64,000 nt of DNA from Rhizobium sp. R634 (GCF_002211305.1 NZ_LOKW01000002.1:62001-126000), one strand, 5' to 3'; shown: positions 1 through 8,952, numbered from the stretch's first letter. Notes: generated from the sequence alone by a model not told the origin. Translations and numbers: made by a program.

Positions 1-939
1 CTTGGCTTTCAGCGAATGCTCCATCCACATATAGGCGCAGTTCGGATGTTCGCTGTCGGCATGCAGCATGGTGGTGTCGGCCCAGCCGGTGACGCCTTCT
101 TCAGGGAAGGTGGAGGCGATCTTCTGCTTGTCGGCCTGCAGCAGGTTCACCTGGAAGGGCCAAGATCCGGAAGCGACGACGCCTTCGTTCTTGAAGTCGT
201 CGATCTGGATCATCGCGTCGTGCCAGTAGCGGGAGACCAGCTTGCGCTGGCCGCGCAGCAGATCGAGAGCGGCCTTATACTGATCCTCGGTCAGCTCGTA
301 AGGATCCTTGATGCCGAGATCCGGCTTGTGGGCCATCAGATACATGGCGGCGTCGGCGATATAGATCGCGCCGTCATAGGCCTGGACGCGGCCCTTGTTC
401 GATTTGCCGTCGGGCAGGGTCTCTTCCTCGAAGACGACTTTCCAACTGGTCGGCGCCTTATCCTTGAAGGCATCGGTATTGTACATCAGCACATTCGGCC
501 CCCAGAGATAGGGGACGCCGTAATGGACGTCGCCGACCGTATACCACGGGCCTTTCTGCAGGCGCTCGTCGACATTCTTGAAGCTCGGGATCAGATCAGT
601 GTTGATCGGCTGGACGCGCTTGCCGGCGATGAGGCGGAGCGACGCGTCGCCGGATGCGGTAACAAGATCGAATCCGCCCTCGTTCATCAGCGATACCATC
701 TCATCCGAGGTGGCGGCGGTCTTGACGGAAACCTTGCAGCCGGTCTCCTTTTCGAAATCGGTAACCCAGTCGTAGTTCTTGTCGGTTTCACCGCGTTCGA
801 TATAGCCGGCCCAGGCGACGATGCTGACGGCGCCTTCGCCCTTGCCGAGCGCCTTCAGCGGTTCGGCGGCGATCACCTGTGTCGCGAAGCTCAGGCAAGC
901 TAGCGCTGCCGTGCAGGATTTCAAGAGATTCGTCATCAT
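1..939 (-). CDS. ABC transporter substrate-binding protein, spermidine/putrescine type (3' end beyond window)
   Basis: The reverse strand reads as 313 codons and runs off the left edge, so the C-terminus is missing. It begins with a signal peptide (MMTNLLKSCTAALACLSFA, then an alanine-rich cleavage site) and continues as a periplasmic binding protein of the PotD/YdcS kind: VSIVAWAGYIERG near residue 40, then YGVPYLWGPNVLMYNTDAF, and a later region around WPFQVNLLQADKQ. Proteins of this family capture polyamines or related small cations for an ABC importer. The first of two tandem ATGs is used, with GGGAG 5 bases upstream. It lies downstream of and in line with the LysR gene at 1056-1964. The transporter's permease and ATPase genes would lie left of the window. 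The exact substrate cannot be read from sequence. Confidence 0.85.
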   Translation of the reverse strand, partial: MMTNLLKSCTAALACLSFATQVIAAEPLKALGKGEGAVSIVAWAGYIERGETDKNYDWVTDFEKETGCKVSVKTAATSDEMVSLMNEGGFDLVTASGDASLRLIAGKRVQPINTDLIPSFKNVDERLQKGPWYTVGDVHYGVPYLWGPNVLMYNTDAFKDKAPTSWKVVFEEETLPDGKSNKGRVQAYDGAIYIADAAMYLMAHKPDLGIKDPYELTEDQYKAALDLLRGQRKLVSRYWHDAMIQIDDFKNEGVVASGSWPFQVNLLQADKQKIASTFPEEGVTGWADTTMLHADSEHPNCAYMWMEHSLKAK

Positions 940-1036
940 CCGTCTCCCGGTTTTATGCCACTTTCGCGGCCGTTCGTTCCCAGTTAAGAAGGTGATCCGA
1001 AAAGACCGCTTTCGCAAATTCATTTATCAGAAGGGC

Positions 1037-1057
1037 GATATCGGAAATTCCGATATC
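1037..1057. promoter_or_regulatory. Perfect dyad with T-N11-A spacing, candidate LysR operator
   Basis: GATATCGGAA, one central A, then TTCCGATATC: a perfect 21-bp inverted repeat. It contains T-N11-A (T at 1041, A at 1053), the core spacing of LysR-type binding sites. It overlaps the last codon of the LysR gene and lies about 100 bp before the binding-protein start. No T-run follows on the minus strand, so an operator is likelier than a terminator. Confidence 0.5.
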
Positions 1058-1964
1058 ATCGCATGCGGCCAGAGCGAATGCTTTCGGCGATGCCGACGAA
1101 ATCGCGTGCCGCCTGCGGTAGACTGGAGCCCTTGCGCCAGACCATGCCGACCTGCACGACCGGCAGCGAACCGGAGACGTCGCGGCTCTCGATGCGGTCG
1201 CCTTCCAGCGACCATGGGCGATAAACGAGATCGGGAAGCAGGGCGACTCCGGCGCCCGTCGCGACCAGGCTGCGCACCGCTTCCACCGAGCGGGTGCGGA
1301 AGGCGACATGCGGGCGGGCGCCGAGGGCCGAAAGCAGCTTGCCGGTGTTCTCCTCGATTTCATCGACCGTCAGCATGATCAGCGGCTCGCGGGCGATATC
1401 GGCGACCGAGATGATGTCGGCGGAAACCAGCGGATGGCCCATCGGCAGCCATAGGCGATAGGGTGAGGTTTCCAGGATTTCCGCCTGCAGCGCCATACGG
1501 TCACGCAGGTTGGAGATCACCATGACGGCGACATCGAGCTCGCCGCCGACCAGAAGATGTTCGAGATAGCCGCCATTGTCCTCGATGGCGCTGACTTCGA
1601 TGCCGGGACAGGCGCGCCGGTAGCGCGCCAAGAGATCGGACAGCACGTAGCCGGCGACAAGCGAGGTAACGCCGATGTTCAGCGTGCCCGAAAGCGGGCT
1701 CTGCTGCCCGGAAAAGCTGGTGCGCGCATCGGAGACGGACGCCAGGATCTTCGTCGCATGGCGCAGGAACTGGTGGCCGTTATGGGTGATCGTCAGGCCG
1801 CGCGGGTGACGCTCGAAGAGTGCTACTCCGAGGTCCGTTTCGAGCTCCTTCAACGCTTCCGTCACCGAGGATTGCGAGATCGAAAGGTTCTGCGCAGCCC
1901 GTGTCACCGAACCCTGTTCGGCGACGGCGACGAAGTACTGAATCTGGCGAAGCGTGAAGGCCAT
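1056..1964 (-). CDS. LysR family transcriptional regulator
   Basis: A 302-residue protein of normal LysR length. The N-terminal winged helix-turn-helix is clear (LRQIQYFVAVAEQGSVTRAAQ, then ISQSSVTEALKELE and LGVALFERHPRGL, residues about 5-58). The rest, from about residue 90, is the usual periplasmic-binding-protein-like effector domain (GTLNIGVTSLVAGYVL). It sits directly upstream of, and on the same strand as, the polyamine-type binding protein gene, and a T-N11-A dyad lies between them, so it probably controls that transporter. The effector is unknown. The ATG at 1964 is the only good start. Confidence 0.9.
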   Translation of the reverse strand: MAFTLRQIQYFVAVAEQGSVTRAAQNLSISQSSVTEALKELETDLGVALFERHPRGLTITHNGHQFLRHATKILASVSDARTSFSGQQSPLSGTLNIGVTSLVAGYVLSDLLARYRRACPGIEVSAIEDNGGYLEHLLVGGELDVAVMVISNLRDRMALQAEILETSPYRLWLPMGHPLVSADIISVADIAREPLIMLTVDEIEENTGKLLSALGARPHVAFRTRSVEAVRSLVATGAGVALLPDLVYRPWSLEGDRIESRDVSGSLPVVQVGMVWRKGSSLPQAARDFVGIAESIRSGRMR

Positions 1965-2143
1965 GGGCGTTTAGAGCATGGCGGAATGTGCCGTGGCAAG
2001 CAGCCGAAAAATTCGGACCTTTTTTGGTATTTTCTTGAAATGAGGCAAGCTCGGCATGCCCACTTAAACTTTCCGAAACGTCATTTCTCTAACTTTCTCG
2101 GCACTTGTCCTGCGTTGGAGTTTCAGATGGCGGAGCAGTTGGC

Positions 2144-2887
2144 GTGAAGGCCTTACTGCGCATATTCCGGCCTTCCCGGAAATTGGCAATCATCATCGTT
2201 GGAGTCGCCCTTCTGGCGGGCGTTTCCGGCGGCGCGGCCGTCTATGTCGGCAAGGACAGGCTGATCGGCTCCTCGCACGGGGGCTCCGGGCTTGAATGCA
2301 GTGACGTCAACCTGGTGACGATCAAGAAGCAGGATCATGTCTGGGTCCGGAAGTATATCAAGACCGAACCGACCGACGGGATGACGCGGGTCAGGACGGC
2401 CCTTCGCGTCGCCCAGGCCGTCTATGCCGCGCAGAAGCCGGATCTCGTGCAGGTGGTGGTGCTCGACGAGAACGGCCCGACGCTGCGCGCCGATATTCGC
2501 GGCCGGGCGATCGGCGCCGACGTCGTCTATATCCCGCATCCCGACAAAACAGTTCCAGGCCTCGACGACAAACCCTATACGGCACGGTACTACGACGGCA
2601 AGGCCAGCGAAAACGGGCTGTTCTTCGGCGAGCGCATCGAGCTGCCGGCCGATGAGGTCGCCATGATCAGCGCTTCCTTCGAGGATCCGGAGGATTGTGT
2701 CGATCCGGTTGCCGTTGCCTCCACCAAGGGCGGAGAGAAGGCGAAGAAGGCTGAAGGCGGCGGGCATGGCGCAGCGCCAGCGGCCGAAACCGAAGCGGCG
2801 CCTGCTGCCGAAGGCGGCCACGGTGCCGACGCCGTAACCGAAGCGCCGGCCGAAGAGCCGCTGGCGGATGCTCCCAAGACACACTGA
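2144..2887 (+). CDS. Membrane-anchored or secreted hypothetical protein with charged Ala/Glu/His tail
   Basis: I do not recognise a named family. The protein is 247 residues if it starts at the GTG at 2144, which has CGGAG 8 bases upstream; an in-frame TTG at 2105 is less likely because it lacks a comparable ribosome site. A basic start (KALLRIFRPSRK) is followed by one hydrophobic helix (LAIIIVGVALLAGVSGGAAVYV, residues about 15-36), so the body should lie in the periplasm. Two cysteines occur in the mature part (ECSDVN, EDCVD). The last 50 residues are a low-complexity tail rich in Ala, Glu, Gly and His (GGHGAAPAAETEAAPAAEGG). It faces lysS and shares a two-way terminator with it. Confidence 0.7.
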   Translation: MKALLRIFRPSRKLAIIIVGVALLAGVSGGAAVYVGKDRLIGSSHGGSGLECSDVNLVTIKKQDHVWVRKYIKTEPTDGMTRVRTALRVAQAVYAAQKPDLVQVVVLDENGPTLRADIRGRAIGADVVYIPHPDKTVPGLDDKPYTARYYDGKASENGLFFGERIELPADEVAMISASFEDPEDCVDPVAVASTKGGEKAKKAEGGGHGAAPAAETEAAPAAEGGHGADAVTEAPAEEPLADAPKTH

Positions 2888-2897
2888 ACAGGCGGCA

Positions 2898-2950
2898 TGA
2901 AAAAAGCGGAGGGCCGGCCGGCACTCCGCTTTGCTTTTTCTATGGATTTC
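2898..2950. terminator. Bidirectional terminator between the hypothetical gene and lysS
   Basis: AAAGCGGAG (2903-2911) pairs with CTCCGCTTT (2934-2942). It is flanked by an A-run on the left and a GCTTTTTC tract on the right, so it can end transcription from both convergent genes. Confidence 0.75.
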
Positions 2951-2953
2951 CGG

Positions 2954-4450
2954 TCAGTCGGTCTTGCTGCGGCGGGCCGGGAAGAGGATGACGTCGCGGA
3001 TCGACGGCGCGTTGGTCAGCAGCATGATCAGGCGGTCGACGCCGATGCCGAGGCCACCGGCCGGCGGCATGCCCTGATCGATCGCGTCGAGGAATTCCTC
3101 GTCCAGCTGCTTTTCCTTTTCGCCGCGGGCGTGGGCCTGTTCGAGCTGCTCGACCATGCGGCGGCGCTGCTCTTCAGGATCGTTGAGTTCGGAGAAGGCG
3201 TTGCCGAGTTCCCAGGCATTGCAATAGGTCTCGAAGCGCTCGACGAGCCGGGGCTCGCCCGGCACTTCCTTGGCGAAGGGCGAGATGTCCTTCGGGAAAT
3301 GCGTGACGTGGGACGGCTGGATCAGCGTGGCTTCGACCTTCTCCTCGAAGATGAAGGCAAGGCATTCGCCCCAGGTCCAATCCTTCTCGACCGCGAAGCC
3401 GGCAGCCTTGGCGGCGGTGCGCGCTTCCTCATCGGTCTTGATCGCCAGGAAATCGATGCCGGTCGCTTCCTTGACGGCATCGGGCATCGGCACGCGCTTG
3501 AACGGACCCTTGAAGGACAAACGCTTGTCGCCGAAATCGAACTCCGTCGTGCCGTGAATGGAAAGCGCCAGCCCCTCGAACAGCCGCTCGACGAGGTCCA
3601 TCATATCCTCGTAATCGGCATAGGCCCAGTAACACTCCATCATGGTGAATTCGGGATTGTGCCGGGTGGAGACGCCTTCATTGCGGAAGTTGCGGTTGAT
3701 CTCGAAGACCTTGTCGGTGAGGCCGGAAACCAGCGTGCGCTTCAGGAACAGTTCCGGCGCGATGCGCAGGTACATGTCGAGCTTCAGCGTATTGTGATGC
3801 GTCTTGAACGGCTCGGCGGTGGCGCCGCCGTAGATCGATTGCAGCATCGGCGTCTCGACTTCCATGAAGCCGTCATTTTCCATGAAACGGCGGATGCCGG
3901 AGACGATCTTCGAGCGCTGCTGGAAGCGCAGCTTCGAATCCTCGTTGGTCATGATGTCGAGATGGCGCTTGCGATAACGCAGCTCGATGTCGGAAAGACC
4001 GTGCCACTTCTCCGGCATCGGCAGCAGCGACTTCGTCAGCATTTCGATCTTCTGGGCGTTGATCGTCAGTTCGCCGCGCTTGGTGCGGCGCACGACGCCG
4101 GTGACACCGATGATGTCGCCGATATCGATCATCGGCAGCAGAGCGCGGGCCTCTTCGCTCGTCACATCCTTGTGCGAGAAGATCTGGATCTTGCCGGAGG
4201 CGTCATGGATATCCATGAACATGCCGGAGTTGCGTGAGGAGTAGACGCGACCGGCGACGGTGACGACGTCCTGCGTCTCGACGTCGGGCTCCAGCCCCTC
4301 GTATTTCGCCGCAAGCTCGGCATTGGTCAGCGTCCGGTGGAAATGCGCCGGATAGACATCGCCGATCTGCTCGCGCAGCAGCTTCAGCTTCTGGGCGCGC
4401 ACTTCCGTCGCGTCGGAGGAGAGAGTGTTTTCGGTCTTGTTGTCAGCCAC
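2954..4450 (-). CDS. lysS: Lysyl-tRNA synthetase, class II
   Basis: Charges tRNA-Lys with lysine in the cytoplasm. The 498-residue length matches bacterial LysS. An N-terminal OB-fold anticodon-binding domain (VTVAGRVYSSRNSGMFMDI, residues about 65-85) is followed by the class II core: motif 2 region FRNEGVSTRHNPEFTMME with the catalytic arginine, and motif 3 GLGIGVDRLIMLLTN near the C-terminus. The start is a GTG at 4450 with AGAGGA about 10 bases upstream. It lies 22 bp after gltX on the same strand, so the two synthetase genes probably form one operon ending at the terminator at 2898-2950. Confidence 0.97.
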   Translation of the reverse strand: MADNKTENTLSSDATEVRAQKLKLLREQIGDVYPAHFHRTLTNAELAAKYEGLEPDVETQDVVTVAGRVYSSRNSGMFMDIHDASGKIQIFSHKDVTSEEARALLPMIDIGDIIGVTGVVRRTKRGELTINAQKIEMLTKSLLPMPEKWHGLSDIELRYRKRHLDIMTNEDSKLRFQQRSKIVSGIRRFMENDGFMEVETPMLQSIYGGATAEPFKTHHNTLKLDMYLRIAPELFLKRTLVSGLTDKVFEINRNFRNEGVSTRHNPEFTMMECYWAYADYEDMMDLVERLFEGLALSIHGTTEFDFGDKRLSFKGPFKRVPMPDAVKEATGIDFLAIKTDEEARTAAKAAGFAVEKDWTWGECLAFIFEEKVEATLIQPSHVTHFPKDISPFAKEVPGEPRLVERFETYCNAWELGNAFSELNDPEEQRRRMVEQLEQAHARGEKEKQLDEEFLDAIDQGMPPAGGLGIGVDRLIMLLTNAPSIRDVILFPARRSKTD

Positions 4451-4472
4451 TGTCGAAATCCTCTGACTGTTC

Positions 4473-5927
4473 TTACTTCGCGCCGACCAGGGCGGCGACA
4501 GCCTGCGCGGCGAGCTTCAGGCGCTGGCGCACGACCGAGCGGCCGAGGATCGCCATGGAATCGAAGAGCGGCAGGGAGCGCGACGAGCCGGAGACGGCGA
4601 CGAAGAGCGGCGAGACCACGACTTTCAGCTTCTTGCCCATGCGGTCGGCGATGGCGCGCAGCTCCGCTTCGATGGTCTCGACGTTCCATTCCAGGATCTT
4701 TTCGAGATCGGGCTGAACGGTGTTGAGGATCTCCAGGATCTCTTCCGGCGGCGACTTGATCTTGGCAAAATCGGACGGCTGCAGGCCGAGGTCGGACTTC
4801 AGCAGGAAGCCGGCGAGATCGGGCAGTTCGCCGAGCTTGGAAATGCGCGTCTGCGACAGACGGAGGCCCGCCTTCAGGCGGTCGTTTTCCATCGCCCAGG
4901 CGAGCACCCGCGCCTGGAATTCCTCTTCCGAGAGCTTCTCGCGGATCCAGCGGCCGTTCAGCCAGTCGAGCTTCTGAATGTCGAAGATGGCGCCGGCCTT
5001 GGAGAGGTTTTCCGGGTCGAACTTTTCCGACAGCTCGTCCATCGTCAACAGCTCTTCGCCTTCGGCGATCTGGATGAAGAACAGGCCGAGGAAGTTCATC
5101 AGCGCTTCGGGGATATAGCCGAGCGCGGTATAATAGGAGATCGAGGTCGGGTTCTTGCGCTTCGACAGCTTCGACTTGTCGGCGTTGCGCATGAGCGACA
5201 GATGCATGAAGACCGGCTGGTCCCAGCCGAAATAGCGATAGAGCAGAATGTGCTTCGGTACAGAAGCCAACCATTCCTCGCCGCGGGCCACATGGGTGAT
5301 CTTCATCAGATGGTCGTCGATGACGTTGGCCATATGATAGGTCGGCATGCCGTCGGCCTTGATCAGGACCTGCATGTCGACGGAATCCCAGGGGATGGAG
5401 ACATCGCCGTAGACTCCGTCGGTGAAGTCGCAGGAGCCTTCGGCCGGGATCTTCATGCGGATGACCGAGGCTTCGCCGGCGGCCGTGCGCGAGGTCACTT
5501 CCTCCGCCGTCAGGCCGAGGCAGAGACCGTCATATTTCGGCGGCTTGCCGGCGGCGCGCTGCGCCTCGCGCATCTGCTCCAGGCGCTGCGGCGTGCAGAA
5601 ACAGCGGAAGGCATGGCCCTTGTCCAGCAGTTCCTGTGCGTAGGGCTGGTACAGCGGCTTGCGGTCGGACTGGCGATAGGGGCCGTAGGGGCCGCCGATA
5701 TCGGGGCCTTCCTTCCATTCCAGTCCGCACCATTTCAGCGCGTCCAGCACCTTCGTCTCGAATTCCGGGGTCGAGCGTGTCGCATCGGTATCTTCGATGC
5801 GCAGGATGAATTCGCCGCCGTGCTTCTTGGCGAAAAGGTAGTTGAAGAGAGCGATGTATGCGGTGCCGACATGCGGCTCGCCGGTCGGCGAGGGAGCGAT
5901 GCGGACGCGGACGCCGGAAGCTGTCAT
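4473..5927 (-). CDS. gltX: Glutamyl-tRNA synthetase
   Basis: Attaches glutamate to tRNA-Glu (in many alphaproteobacteria also to tRNA-Gln as the first step of Gln-tRNA formation). The 484-residue protein shows the class I HIGH-type signature PSPTGEPHVGTAY at residues 12-24 and the KMSKS-type loop SKLSKRKN near residue 250, followed by the helical anticodon-binding domain (LSEEEFQARVLAW). It is the first gene of a likely gltX-lysS operon. Alphaproteobacteria often carry two gltX paralogues; only one is in this window, so which of the two this is cannot be decided here. Confidence 0.96.
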   Translation of the reverse strand: MTASGVRVRIAPSPTGEPHVGTAYIALFNYLFAKKHGGEFILRIEDTDATRSTPEFETKVLDALKWCGLEWKEGPDIGGPYGPYRQSDRKPLYQPYAQELLDKGHAFRCFCTPQRLEQMREAQRAAGKPPKYDGLCLGLTAEEVTSRTAAGEASVIRMKIPAEGSCDFTDGVYGDVSIPWDSVDMQVLIKADGMPTYHMANVIDDHLMKITHVARGEEWLASVPKHILLYRYFGWDQPVFMHLSLMRNADKSKLSKRKNPTSISYYTALGYIPEALMNFLGLFFIQIAEGEELLTMDELSEKFDPENLSKAGAIFDIQKLDWLNGRWIREKLSEEEFQARVLAWAMENDRLKAGLRLSQTRISKLGELPDLAGFLLKSDLGLQPSDFAKIKSPPEEILEILNTVQPDLEKILEWNVETIEAELRAIADRMGKKLKVVVSPLFVAVSGSSRSLPLFDSMAILGRSVVRQRLKLAAQAVAALVGAK

Positions 5928-6129
5928 AGTATGAGCCCGTCAATGAATGCCGGACGGCTTTCACGGGAAAGCGACGTTCGGCCGGAAGGATGCAGATATC
6001 TTCGGCAAACCGGCCGGAAAAAGGGCATGCGCCCGCACCATCCGCCGATCGTCCGTTCGGCTGGCCTTAGGCCATATTCAACCGGGCGCGTCAAGGAAAA
6101 CCGCGTCCCGCGAGGGGATGACGGCGCTT

Positions 6130-6163
6130 GCGGGAGGGCGGCTGCTGCAGCGCACCCTCCCGC
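6130..6163. other. GC-rich hairpin after terC
   Basis: GCGGGAGGG (6130-6138) pairs perfectly with CCCTCCCGC (6155-6163), just beyond the stop codon of the minus-strand terC gene. No T-run follows on that strand, so it is at best a weak or Rho-assisted terminator or an mRNA 3' end stabiliser. Confidence 0.4.
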
Positions 6164-6170
6164 CTCTGCC

Positions 6171-6920
6171 TCAATGGGCGCCGTCGCGTTTGCGCTTGCG
6201 GGCGTTGCGCGCGAACATGTTCAGCACTTCGACCAACGCCGAGAAGGCCATGGCGGCGTAGACGTAGCCCTTCGGCACATGGAAGCCCATGCCTTCGGCG
6301 ATCAGCGTCGTGCCGATCATCAGCAGGAAGGCAAGCGCCAGCATGACGATCGTCGGATTGCGCTCGATGAAGTTGGCAAGCGGGGTGGCTGCGACCAGCA
6401 TGACGGTGACGGCGGCGACGACGGCGATCACCATGATCGGCAGGTGCGGCGTCATGCCGACGGCGGTGATGATGCTGTCGACGGAGAAAACCAGGTCGAG
6501 AAGCAGGATCTGGCCGATCGCCGATGCAAAGCCCGTCGTGGCTGAAGTCGCGATGAAATCCTCCTGGTGATCGACCGGATCGACGCTGTGGTGAATTTCC
6601 TTGGTGGCCTTCCAGACGAGGAACAAGCCGCCGGCGATGAGGATCAGGTCCTTCCAGGAGAAGCCGTGTCCAAAGGCTTCGAACAGCGGTTCGGTCAACT
6701 GCACGATCCAGGCGACGGTGCCGAGCAGCGCCAGGCGCATGATGAGGGCAAGGCCGATGCCGATCTTGCGGGCTTTTTCCCGGTGCTCGGGCGGCAGTTT
6801 GTTGGTGAGAATGGAAATGAAGATCAGATTGTCGATCCCGAGAACGACTTCCATCACCACCAGCGTGATGAGCGCCACCCAGGCGGCCGGATCCTGAATG
6901 AGCGTCATAATTTCCTGCAT
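6171..6920 (-). CDS. TerC family integral membrane protein
   Basis: A 249-residue membrane protein with about seven hydrophobic segments and the paired acidic motifs of the TerC family: [16 protein letters not shown] near residue 20-35 and [18 protein letters not shown] near residue 125-145. Family members have been linked to metal ion (notably manganese) export and to metalation of secreted proteins; the tellurite label is historical. The ATG at 6920 is preferred because AAGGGG lies upstream; an in-frame ATG at 6944 would add eight residues. The gene stands alone between gltX and an AraC-type gene, with a repeat element upstream. Confidence 0.88.
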   Translation of the reverse strand: MQEIMTLIQDPAAWVALITLVVMEVVLGIDNLIFISILTNKLPPEHREKARKIGIGLALIMRLALLGTVAWIVQLTEPLFEAFGHGFSWKDLILIAGGLFLVWKATKEIHHSVDPVDHQEDFIATSATTGFASAIGQILLLDLVFSVDSIITAVGMTPHLPIMVIAVVAAVTVMLVAATPLANFIERNPTIVMLALAFLLMIGTTLIAEGMGFHVPKGYVYAAMAFSALVEVLNMFARNARKRKRDGAH

Positions 6921-7032
6921 CAGCTTATATCCCCTTTGCGTCACATGAGCGATGACGCCCGCAATGTAGTGTCAGCGGCTTTTCGCGCAAGCGCCGCAAG
7001 GGGATATACGAAATCCGTGTGACTTTTATTCC

Positions 7033-7150
7033 CTAAAGCGCGTCGCATCAAACTTGATTCATGTGACGCGCTTTAGCTCTTTGTTTTGCTGCATGTCGTT
7101 ATCCCGGAACCGCTGCACACTTCCGAGCGACATGCATTAGAACAGGATGT
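7033..7150. repeat. Rhizobial intergenic palindromic repeat, copy 1 (two-module)
   Basis: The first module is a large hairpin: CTAAAGCGCGTCGCAT (7033-7048) pairs with ATGTGACGCGCTTTAG (7061-7076). The second runs from GCATGTCGTT at 7091 to GACATGCATT near 7139, with ACCGCTGCACAC in its middle. The same second module recurs at 18905-18953 (inverted) and 50238-50282. I recognise this as a sequence frequent between genes in Rhizobium. It lies between the convergent-side end of the AraC gene and terC and could end AraC-gene transcription. Confidence 0.75.
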
Positions 7151-7179
7151 CGTCCGAAAACCGCTCATACTTTTCGGCA

Positions 7180-8019
7180 TCATGCTCTGATCGGCAACCA
7201 GATTTCAGTGACGCCCATGCCGGTATAGGGGTCGAAGCGCTCGTCGTAGCGTTCGAACATGTCGGGTGTGGCGCCGTGCTCCAGGCCGGAGGTCGGCCAC
7301 CATGTCCCGAAAATCCGGTTCATCGTCGCGGAAATGCCGGAGACATGGCCGCGATGGATGAAGACGACGTAGCGCTGGCCGGGCAGCTTGAGCGTGGCGA
7401 AACCGGCCGGCAGATCGCCGGCATCGGAGATCTCGACCGCGGCCATATAGCGGAATTTCTCCGCTTCGCCGTCGATATGCGTGCAGATGCCGTAGGCGAC
7501 GTTGCCCTTCTGGCCTGATATATGGCCGAAATGGGCATTGAACTTCTGCCAGAGGGAGGGGATGGCGGCATTGCCGCCATAGGGATAGGTCTCCTGCAGG
7601 CCGGCTAAGAGCATCGGCGGCAAGGTTTCGAAGCGCGGCGGTTCGAGGTCGTTGAGGTGGGCGGGGTCCATTCTGATCGGCTCCAGCAAGGCAAGGTTGC
7701 GGGCGTGCCCTTGTTTGCGCACCGCATCCGGCGTCATGCCGAACTGGTCGCGGAAGGCACGGGTGAAGGCCTCGTGCGAGCCGTAGCCCGCGCAAAGCGC
7801 AACCTCGAGAATCGTGGATGAACCGCCGACGAGCGCGGGCGCGGCGCGGCTGAGGCGCCGTCCCCTGATATAGCCGCTGATCGAGTGGCCGGTGACGAGC
7901 CCGAAGACGCGCGACAGATGGTAGCGCGACAAACCGGCCGCTTCCGAGATCTCTTCCAGCGATATATCGTTTTCGAAATGGCTCTCAATGAACCAGATCG
8001 CCCGTGCGACGGCGCTCAT
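7180..8019 (-). CDS. AraC family regulator with GyrI-like effector domain
   Basis: The 279-residue protein has the Rob-like order, DNA-binding domain first. Two AraC helix-turn-helix units fill residues 1-105 (ISLEEISEAAGLSRYHLSRVF and ILEVALCAGYGSHEAFTRAFRDQFGMTPDAVRK). From about residue 120 a GyrI-like small-molecule-binding domain follows (FETLPPMLLAGLQETYPYG ... GTWWPTSGLEHG). Such proteins bind hydrophobic or cationic drugs and turn on efflux or detoxification genes. It is next to the TetR/EmrAB-like efflux block, on the same strand as tetR and 108 bp after it, so a related role is reasonable but not shown. Confidence 0.88.
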   Translation of the reverse strand: MSAVARAIWFIESHFENDISLEEISEAAGLSRYHLSRVFGLVTGHSISGYIRGRRLSRAAPALVGGSSTILEVALCAGYGSHEAFTRAFRDQFGMTPDAVRKQGHARNLALLEPIRMDPAHLNDLEPPRFETLPPMLLAGLQETYPYGGNAAIPSLWQKFNAHFGHISGQKGNVAYGICTHIDGEAEKFRYMAAVEISDAGDLPAGFATLKLPGQRYVVFIHRGHVSGISATMNRIFGTWWPTSGLEHGATPDMFERYDERFDPYTGMGVTEIWLPIRA

Positions 8020-8127
8020 CCCTTATCTCTCCTGGTTGCGGCTTCCTTCTTAGAAAAAAGCCGCCTGCCGGGTTTGATCGTTCTTGCGGAGTTTTGGCCG
8101 ATCAAGGGCAGCCGTCAAGAAAGGGTG

Positions 8128-8808
8128 TCAGGCGGTGGCGGGCCGGGGCGTGCCGTAGGCGGCCATGAAGACCTTGATCGCGCCGCGGATGACGCGGTCG
8201 ATTTCCTCGCGGGTGGGCGGCTCTTCCATGCTGCCGAACAGGCGCAGCTTGAAGAAACTGCCGCTGGCAAGATCGAGGAACTGGCCGGCGGCCAGATCGA
8301 TGTCATCGATTTCGAGTGTGCCTTCGGCGACGTGGCGCTCAAGGAAATCGCGCATGATCGTGCGCAGATTGACCGGCCCCTTGAAGAAACGCTGACAGAG
8401 CGCCGGCATGCGGTCGCGCACACCGAGAACGGTGCGCATCGCGGTGATGACCTTTTCGTCGGTCATATGGGTGACGAAGCTTATCCCGAATTCATACAGT
8501 CCGGATTCAGGATCGTCATGTTCGGCAAGCGCGGTGCGCACGGCGGCCACGAAGGCAGCGCGCTCGGCCTCGATCATCGCCGAAAACAGCTCTTCCTTGT
8601 TGGTGAAGTAGACGTAGAGCGTTCCCTTGGAGACGCCGGCCTCGCGCGTCACGTCGTTCATGCTGGCGGCGTCGAAGCCCATTTTCATGAAGACGCGCTT
8701 TGCGCCGTCGAGAATCTGCTGACGCTTGGCCGGGTCTTCGCCCGCGGCAAACCGGCCTCCGGCAGCAGGAGGACTGAACACGGCGGCATTGTCGGATTTC
8801 AGCGTCAT
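8128..8808 (-). CDS. TetR family repressor of the adjacent efflux pair
   Basis: A 226-residue protein with a TetR helix-turn-helix at residues 28-75 (ILDGAKRVFMKMGFDAASMNDVTREAGVSKGTLYVYFTNKEELF) and an all-helical ligand domain after it. A 27-residue Gly/Ala-rich leader precedes the DNA-binding domain. The gene is divergent from the EmrA/EmrB-like genes, and the shared intergenic region holds two palindromes (8856-8869 and 8907-8928), so it very probably represses both itself and the pump until a toxic ligand binds. The ligand is unknown. Confidence 0.9.
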   Translation of the reverse strand: MTLKSDNAAVFSPPAAGGRFAAGEDPAKRQQILDGAKRVFMKMGFDAASMNDVTREAGVSKGTLYVYFTNKEELFSAMIEAERAAFVAAVRTALAEHDDPESGLYEFGISFVTHMTDEKVITAMRTVLGVRDRMPALCQRFFKGPVNLRTIMRDFLERHVAEGTLEIDDIDLAAGQFLDLASGSFFKLRLFGSMEEPPTREEIDRVIRGAIKVFMAAYGTPRPATA

Positions 8809-8855
8809 GTCTCCTTAACCGTGTTTACGGTTTCGCCTTTCCCTTAAAAGAAATC

Positions 8856-8869
8856 GAACCGATTGGTTC
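8856..8869. promoter_or_regulatory. Candidate TetR operator 1
   Basis: GAACC-GATT-GGTTC is a perfect 14-bp palindrome in the tetR/emrA intergenic region, nearer tetR. Its GAACC half-site also occurs in the second palindrome 40-60 bp away. Confidence 0.6.
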
Positions 8870-8906
8870 TATGCATCTTGATATGACGATAAAACAGGTT
8901 TATGTC

Positions 8907-8928
8907 AACTGAACCGAACCGTTCAGTT
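8907..8928. promoter_or_regulatory. Candidate TetR operator 2
   Basis: AACTGAAC, six bases CGAACC, then GTTCAGTT: a perfect 22-bp interrupted palindrome just before the emrA-like start. It overlaps the first in-frame ATG (8902), which argues that translation starts further down, at 8953 or 8959. Confidence 0.65.
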
Positions 8929-8952
8929 CGATTAATTACACCAAGATCGGTA

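Noticed and set aside
5202..6545. 447-codon plus-strand open frame
   Set aside because: Lies opposite gltX and terC, which have clear family motifs. High GC leaves long open frames on the other strand.
6171..6920. Tellurite resistance function for the TerC protein
   Set aside because: The name is historical; no other ter genes are nearby, and the family is better tied to metal ion handling.
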